Of a DNA stretch of 8,977 nucleotides, positions 4,859-8,977 are shown one piece after another. Source of the DNA: Candidatus Mcinerneyibacteriota bacterium (GTDB taxonomy: Bacteria; AUK180; JAQVHJ01). The DNA lies in assembly GCA_030630935.1 (NCBI GenBank), contig DAOVMD010000097.1, positions 1 through 8,977 on the forward strand, written 5' to 3'. The notes under the pieces are model-generated. The model saw only the letters and a program-made list of their open reading frames with translations, was not told the origin of the DNA and searched no databases. The position numbers were made by a program, and so were the translations under genes. How positions within the stretch are numbered: position 1 is the first letter of the stretch; each line of letters starts with the position of its first letter.

Positions 4859-6358
4859 TCAAAATCGCTTTAAATCAGATTTGTAAAATAGCCATTCAGC
4901 AGTTTCAAATTCATTACCTTCAGGAATTGTATGCCATGGTGTTTTTAAACCCGGTTTTATTAATACTTCAATATCCTGTGCAGGTGTAAAACTCTGGGCA
5001 ATTAAAAAGATCCTCTCTCCTTTTTCATTTATTGCAACATCCAATACTATCACAGCATGATTATAGTGTGTCTTTATTCCCTGAATAAATATATCTCCAG
5101 GCTGTATATCTTCAATTGGAACTGATTTAAGTTCTGAATTGAGAGATTTAGTATTAGCATAGTTAAAAACGATATTCATATACTTTCTAAAATTCTTATA
5201 CCCGGGACGCTGAGCTCCCGGAGTTTTTAACCAACCATTCTTTTTGTTATTTAGATTGTAACCTGCCTTCCACTTTGAATACTTGAAATTAAAACCATTC
5301 AAGAATTTAAAATGAATTTTCTTATACTCTCCTCTTGAATAGAGATACTCAGCTCTTAATCTCATCACAGCATCAGCACATTGCTGAAGGTCCCTCTTCC
5401 CAATATCAATGTCAATAACAGAATAATGAATTTCCTGATTACATTTCTTCTTGCTATTATATAAAAAGACCTTAGTTCCCTTTTCCTTAAGAGGCAGGTG
5501 CCTGAGCCAGTACCCAAAAGAAGAAGTATCTAACTTTACCTTTTTAAAATCCTGGGAAACAACTATGTCTTTCACATTATACGTATTTGTATAATCTCTT
5601 GACAGCCATCGGTAATTCACATTCAAAGTTTTTTTTGAGGAATTTAGTTCTTTAAATGTATTATATGGGATCATATCGCCATCTACATAATTAAGAGCCA
5701 TGAAATGCAGATGTGTAGGAGATCTTTTTGGATATGCATTGTAACCTGTCCTCCCAAGATAACCAATCACTTGCCCTGAAATAAGGATATCACCAACCTT
5801 CACTTTTACCTGGTCGAGATGTGCATAGTAATAATAACTTGCTTCTCTATTTTTATTTGGAGAGAATATCCAAACATATTTCCCCCCGCGAATTTCACTT
5901 TCAGAATCCCAAGTATCATTTATTGCAACCACAATTCCACTACAATAAGAAACAATTTCAATTCCTTTCCCGGTTTCATCGTCTAATGAATCCTGATTTA
6001 TATCATCAACGAAAATATCATGAGCAGGATGACCTCCATGCTTATTCCCATCATAGAAATCATACCCTTCCGGTTTATATCCGGACCCATTCACTCCCCC
6101 GACATTATTAATCCCATAACCATTTACAGGAAACCGGGTCCCTGAGAAATCAAACCAACACATTAAGTGAATTCTATTATTATAATGATTTTGAATTTTT
6201 TCATTTAATTCAATAATCTTTATTTTTGCTTTCTCCTTCCCAATCTTACCATCACGAATCTGTTTATCCAATTCATCCCATTCCTGGGCGACATCAGCAA
6301 AAATATAAGTCGACAACAACATAAAAATCAAACTGAATAATATTAACTTCAACTTCAT
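4859..6358 (-). CDS. Exported M23 metallopeptidase fused to DUF4846
   Basis: A 499-residue envelope protein. Residues 1-21 are a signal peptide (MKLKLILFSLIFMLLSTYIFA), followed by a short charged helix (25-58). Residues about 85-235 form an M23/LytM peptidase domain with intact zinc motifs: H110-x3-D114 (HPAHD), His180 in YYYYAHLD, and H216-x-H218 (THLHF). M23 enzymes cut peptide crosslinks in peptidoglycan. Residues about 275-495 match DUF4846 (SFGYWLRHLPL, then VIDIDIGKRDLQQCADAVMRLRAEYL, then a GDIFIQG...NHAVIVLDV block and AQSFTPAQDIEVL). Cys327 followed by His434 in an HAVIV strand recalls NlpC/P60-type papain-like hydrolases, but this is inference. The protein is probably periplasmic. 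The ATG at 6358 follows AAGGAT (6365-6370). The gene sits 32 nt after the esterase gene, so they are probably co-transcribed. Confidence 0.92.
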   Translation of the reverse strand: MKLKLILFSLIFMLLSTYIFADVAQEWDELDKQIRDGKIGKEKAKIKIIELNEKIQNHYNNRIHLMCWFDFSGTRFPVNGYGINNVGGVNGSGYKPEGYDFYDGNKHGGHPAHDIFVDDINQDSLDDETGKGIEIVSYCSGIVVAINDTWDSESEIRGGKYVWIFSPNKNREASYYYYAHLDQVKVKVGDILISGQVIGYLGRTGYNAYPKRSPTHLHFMALNYVDGDMIPYNTFKELNSSKKTLNVNYRWLSRDYTNTYNVKDIVVSQDFKKVKLDTSSFGYWLRHLPLKEKGTKVFLYNSKKKCNQEIHYSVIDIDIGKRDLQQCADAVMRLRAEYLYSRGEYKKIHFKFLNGFNFKYSKWKAGYNLNNKKNGWLKTPGAQRPGYKNFRKYMNIVFNYANTKSLNSELKSVPIEDIQPGDIFIQGIKTHYNHAVIVLDVAINEKGERIFLIAQSFTPAQDIEVLIKPGLKTPWHTIPEGNEFETAEWLFYKSDLKRF

Positions 6359-6390
6359 TTTAAAATCCTTTTACTAAAATGGAACAGAGG

Positions 6391-7950
6391 TTAATCCTTA
6401 ATAGTAATCTTCTTCACATAGATTAATTGACGATCTTTTGTTTCTGCAAAATGATTTAGCATAAATTTCAGATCAGGCTCAATCTTTTTATCAAATACTT
6501 TTTTCCCGTTTAAGTTAATTACAACATTCTGATCGAGTTGAACCATATCAGGATTAATATATATAGAAAACTCGGAGACCTTAGATGTCTTAATAAAAAA
6601 AGTATTCCCGGAATATTCAGCTTCAATTCTACCTGATGGAAGTTCTCTTTTAAATAATGGATATATTTTCTCCGGTGGAAAATTTCCTTTCAACTCAATT
6701 TCTTTTCCATCTCTCAGGATTGTTATTTCTGCAGGATCACCGCGTTTTTTTCCTTCCTTATATTTATTCAAGTCATCAAGTTCTTTAACTTCAAGCTTGC
6801 CTAACTTGATAACAATATCACCTTTTTTAACCTTCAGTGCGCCAAATAATGTATCCTCTTCAACGACTCCATCGACTCTTACCCCTGGACCTTTAAATTT
6901 AGTATCGGGGAAAAACCCGAACATTACCCTATCATCAACCAGGTCCATATTATAATCTTTATACCAATCTTTATGTTTTTTCCCCTTAATTTTATTTATT
7001 GATAACCATTTACATTTACCTAGTTCAGGATACGCAGTCTCCCAGATAATTTTTCTCGGGGTCATGTTTCTTAAATGAGTATCCATAAACCTGAACATTC
7101 TTGGTAATTCCTTATCAGCATAAGCATACTCATGCCCAATTCCTGCATATACTCTATATAAAAGATCCGCACCTGCTTCCTGGGCAAGTTCCATCATTGG
7201 CCGCATTTTTTTGTCCGGGTACAAACTATCCAGATCAGTGTTAATTACAGAGAATGATGTATTGAATAGGTTCACAAAATAAGTTTGAGTATCGCCATCA
7301 ATTGATGCAACTCCCGGATGACCATTCCAGGGAATGAAACCAGCAAAATCATCAGGATGACACATCCCGAAGAAAAATGCTCCTGAAGCTCCATCAGAAA
7401 AACCCGTCATATAAACCCTGTTTTCATCTATATTATATTTTGATTTGATTACTCTAATTTGTTTAAGAACATTTGCTGAACCAACTTTATCCCACCACAT
7501 AGCCTTATTATGTGCTAATGGAAAAAGTAAAATATATCCTTTTTCCTCTGAATATTTTATCAGGTAAGAATTTTGGATAAAACCTTCGATATCCTTTTCG
7601 AGATCAGCTCGACCAACACCACCATGTAAGTAGATAAGCAGTGGTGTTTTCTTTGATGGATTATATTTTTTAGGAATATAAACGGCATAAGGTCTGGTCA
7701 CGCCATCAATGCACTTATTATCATAAATATTTATTCCCCATTTGAATGCCTGTGGAAATTTGACATTTGAAATCGTATTAGTTAAATCTTTATATGTAGG
7801 GTCCTCTTTTAGTATTTTTCTAATAATAACATTCGCTTCTTTATCGGTTTCTGCATTTAACAGTTTTGTAGTTAATTCCTGGACTTCGTATGAAAATGTA
7901 AATGTAAAAATTATAAACAATAATAAAACTATTGTGGAAATCTTTCTCAT
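6391..7950 (-). CDS. Secreted PHB-depolymerase/esterase-like alpha/beta hydrolase with C-terminal PDZ domain
   Basis: A 519-residue exported protein. Residues 1-20 are a signal peptide (MRKISTIVLLLFIIFTFTFS). An alpha/beta-hydrolase domain spans about 75-295: RPYAVYIPKKYNPSKKTPLLIYLHGG (oxyanion strand), VYMTGFSDGASG with nucleophile Ser185 in G-x-S-x-G, a likely acid among Asp239/Asp241/Asp246, and His273 in GIGHEY. This layout is that of secreted esterase D/PHB depolymerase-type or feruloyl-esterase-like enzymes; the actual ester is unknown. A PDZ domain follows at about 355-422 (FGALKVKKGDIVIKLG, then PAEITILRDGKEIEL), and then a beta-rich tail (437-519). I start at the ATG at 7950, not the in-frame upstream ATG at 7989, because a perfect AGGAGG (7957-7962) lies 6 nt upstream and a signal peptide follows directly. 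It lies 16 nt after the barrel gene, so it is in the same operon. Confidence 0.88.
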   Translation of the reverse strand: MRKISTIVLLLFIIFTFTFSYEVQELTTKLLNAETDKEANVIIRKILKEDPTYKDLTNTISNVKFPQAFKWGINIYDNKCIDGVTRPYAVYIPKKYNPSKKTPLLIYLHGGVGRADLEKDIEGFIQNSYLIKYSEEKGYILLFPLAHNKAMWWDKVGSANVLKQIRVIKSKYNIDENRVYMTGFSDGASGAFFFGMCHPDDFAGFIPWNGHPGVASIDGDTQTYFVNLFNTSFSVINTDLDSLYPDKKMRPMMELAQEAGADLLYRVYAGIGHEYAYADKELPRMFRFMDTHLRNMTPRKIIWETAYPELGKCKWLSINKIKGKKHKDWYKDYNMDLVDDRVMFGFFPDTKFKGPGVRVDGVVEEDTLFGALKVKKGDIVIKLGKLEVKELDDLNKYKEGKKRGDPAEITILRDGKEIELKGNFPPEKIYPLFKRELPSGRIEAEYSGNTFFIKTSKVSEFSIYINPDMVQLDQNVVINLNGKKVFDKKIEPDLKFMLNHFAETKDRQLIYVKKITIKD

Positions 7951-7956
7951 AGGTCT

Positions 7957-7962
7957 CCTCCT
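7957..7962 (-). promoter_or_regulatory. Perfect Shine-Dalgarno that sets the esterase start
   Basis: AGGAGG on the minus strand, 6 nt before the ATG at 7950. It lies inside the 16-nt gap between the barrel and esterase genes. It rules out the 13-codon-longer start at 7989, which would also overlap the barrel gene. Confidence 0.85.
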
Positions 7963-7966
7963 AAAT

Positions 7967-8629
7967 TTAAAGTTCCAAAATATCTCCAAAATTAATACCG
8001 AATGTAATCTGTAGTGTTTCGTTCCAGACTTTCACGTGAATGGTTTCATATGCTTCCTGAAGATCGCGACTCATTCTGAGCTCAATAAAAACTCTCCCCC
8101 ACTCAAATGCATTAAAATCACAACCAAGTCCAAAGTCAATACCCACTGTCTGCAAAGCAAAATCTTCAAAGATATTTCCTGCATCAGATTTCTCGCTAAC
8201 AAAGAAATCTATCCTTGGTCCAACTATGAAGTATGGTGTTAACGATTTCATTTTATATCTAAGTTTAAAAAGGATAGGGAGAGAAATATAATTAGCAATA
8301 TTAATATAATCCTTATACCCGATTATATTAAAAGATTCATCTAATACTGGTCCTTCAAATGACATCCCCTTTTGAATAAAATGAACTCCATAAACCACAC
8401 TGAAATGCTTTGTATATTCCCATTCAGAAAAAATCCCGATTTCAAAAGTGGTGATTGGTTTTGTATCCCAGGTTGACCCAGTATAGTAATCCCATGTCTG
8501 ATCTGCAGATACATAACTTAATTTAAGTCCATAACCCATTTCATACTCATCTTCATATGCACAAACATCATTATTAAATAAAAAGGTTAAGAATAAAGTT
8601 AGTAAAATAATTAAAGTAAACTTCTTCAT
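7967..8629 (-). CDS. Outer-membrane beta-barrel protein (PorT-like, OMP_b-brl family)
   Basis: A 220-residue protein with a signal peptide at about 1-24 (MKKFTLIILLTLFLTFLF, then a VCA cleavage site) and a mature part made of alternating beta strands. Characteristic pieces are GYGLKLSYVSADQTW near the start, FSEWEYTKHFSVVYGVHFIQKGMSF, YISLPILFKLRYKMKSLTPYFIVGPRIDFFVS, DFGLGCDFNAF and a final LQITFGINFG strand. This pattern fits small eight-stranded barrels of the PorT/OMP_b-brl_2 type. Members are structural or assembly factors of the outer membrane; no substrate is known here. The ATG at 8629 has AGGAG (8635-8639) 5 nt upstream and a strong promoter. It is the first gene of a tightly spaced operon with the esterase and the wall hydrolase, which suggests an envelope-related role. 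Confidence 0.85.
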   Translation of the reverse strand: MKKFTLIILLTLFLTFLFNNDVCAYEDEYEMGYGLKLSYVSADQTWDYYTGSTWDTKPITTFEIGIFSEWEYTKHFSVVYGVHFIQKGMSFEGPVLDESFNIIGYKDYINIANYISLPILFKLRYKMKSLTPYFIVGPRIDFFVSEKSDAGNIFEDFALQTVGIDFGLGCDFNAFEWGRVFIELRMSRDLQEAYETIHVKVWNETLQITFGINFGDILEL

Positions 8630-8656
8630 AAATTCTCCTATATATTATTCTTTTTT

Positions 8657-8685
8657 ATTATAACATAATAATGATATTATTTCAA
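8657..8685 (-). promoter_or_regulatory. Strong sigma-70 promoter of the envelope operon
   Basis: On the minus strand, TTGAAA (8685-8680), a 17-nt spacer and TATAAT (8662-8657) match 11 of 12 consensus positions. Transcription would start near 8650, giving a leader of about 21 nt to the barrel ATG at 8629. The spacer contains a perfect dyad, AATAAT-GAT-ATTATT (8667-8681), which overlaps the -35 box by two bases and might be an operator. Confidence 0.8.
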
Positions 8686-8846
8686 ACGATTTTCGGAATA
8701 AAAACATTACAATATCAAAATATCAAAAGGAAAACAAAAAAAACATGACAGTGACTTGAAAGAGACTTATAATTGGCTTACATATATTGTTTATATTTGT
8801 TTAGAGCTGAAGATACTTATCAAACAGTCGAATGTGAATTTTAACA

Positions 8847-8870
8847 GGGATGGACGGGATGGACGGGATG
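8847..8870. repeat. GGGATGGAC minisatellite (2.7 copies)
   Basis: GGGATGGAC at 8847-8855 and 8856-8864, then a partial GGGATG at 8865-8870. The copies are identical, so the array is recent or actively maintained. It is non-coding in any frame I can support. Confidence 0.7.
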
Positions 8871-8932
8871 AAAGACAAAAACAAAAGAAAAGATTTTTTT
8901 TTTATTCTTCAGCAGGTCGACGAACGGAGAGA

Positions 8933-8974
8933 GGAGATCCCATATAGTCCCGAAGTGAATCCGGGATAAACTCC
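8933..8974. repeat. Nested GC-rich dyad at the window edge (REP-like)
   Basis: An inner pair TCCCG (8948-8952) with CGGGA (8962-8966) encloses a 9-nt loop. Outer arms GGAGATCCC (8933-8941) and GGGAT...CTCC (8963-8974) extend a broken dyad. Its composition differs sharply from the AT-rich surroundings, and it may continue past the window end. It looks like part of a dispersed intergenic repeat; only one copy is seen here. Confidence 0.4.
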
Positions 8975-8977
8975 ACG

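Larger units (their letters stand above)
8686..8977. other. Intergenic region upstream of the envelope operon
   Basis: No credible gene. The left part holds a tandem 8-mer (AATATCAA twice, 8711-8726). The middle is featureless AT-rich DNA. The right part has a GGGATGGAC minisatellite (8847-8870), a purine-rich stretch with a T10 run (8894-8903), and a more GC-rich tail with the TCCCG/CGGGA dyad. A 63-codon frame at 8756-8947 translates these repeats into low-complexity protein with no ribosome site and is not called. Confidence 0.65.

Noticed and set aside
5821-6111. 96-codon plus-strand frame inside the M23-DUF4846 gene
   Set aside because: It is antisense to a well-supported coding region, shows no domain pattern and has biased His/Tyr content typical of a shadow frame.
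7951-7989. Longer esterase start at 7989 (adds MEIFWNFKFRRRP)
   Set aside because: It would overlap the barrel gene, bury the signal peptide and ignore the perfect AGGAGG placed for the ATG at 7950.
7742-8014. 90-codon plus-strand frame across the esterase/barrel junction
   Set aside because: It is antisense to the esterase signal peptide and the end of the barrel gene; its hydrophobicity is explained by the complement of those codons.
8756-8947. 63-codon plus-strand frame as a small gene
   Set aside because: It translates the GGGATGGAC repeat and T run into low-complexity sequence (DGRDGRDERQKQKK, then RFFFY), and has no ribosome site.

Overview
The window is AT-rich DNA from a diderm bacterium that I cannot place to species. 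Evidence for two membranes is an outer-membrane beta-barrel protein with a signal peptide, plus several exported proteins. The PorT-like barrel and the DUF4846 domain are commonest in the Bacteroidota/FCB group. However, the genes have strong Shine-Dalgarno sites (AGGAG/AGGAGG) and textbook sigma-70 promoters (TTGACA-17-TATAAT), which argues against a typical Bacteroidia. A low-GC FCB-adjacent or candidate-phylum lineage is my best guess, as inference only.

All seven protein genes are on the minus strand, so transcription runs from right to left. On the right, a strong promoter (8657-8685) starts a compact envelope operon: an outer-membrane barrel protein (7967-8629), 16 nt later a secreted PHB-depolymerase-like esterase with a PDZ domain (6391-7950), and 32 nt later an exported M23 peptidase fused to DUF4846 (4859-6358). 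A 177-bp element bounded by 24-bp perfect inverted repeats (4680-4856) follows. Immediately after it comes an exported or membrane-anchored class IV (HDAC11-like) deacetylase (3625-4659), which may be the last gene of the operon.

Further left, three genes each have their own sigma-70-like promoter: a SAM methyltransferase with a zinc ribbon at its N-terminus and a GTG start (2486-3385), a small stand-alone GRAM/PH-like protein (1990-2304), and malQ 4-alpha-glucanotransferase (268-1782).

Small repeats crowd the gaps and both window edges. They include a REP-like hairpin, a four-copy heptamer tandem repeat and a short hairpin after malQ; dyads after the methyltransferase; a G/C-rich dyad and a 19-bp direct repeat after the deacetylase; the 177-bp inverted-repeat element; and a GGGATGGAC minisatellite plus a TCCCG/CGGGA dyad at the right edge. 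No tRNA, rRNA, CRISPR array, transposase or convincing intrinsic terminator was seen.

The most interesting content is the envelope gene set (barrel, secreted esterase, two-domain wall hydrolase, exported class IV deacylase) and the family of inverted repeats placed just behind gene ends. No complete new system is evident. The joint function of the set is inference.
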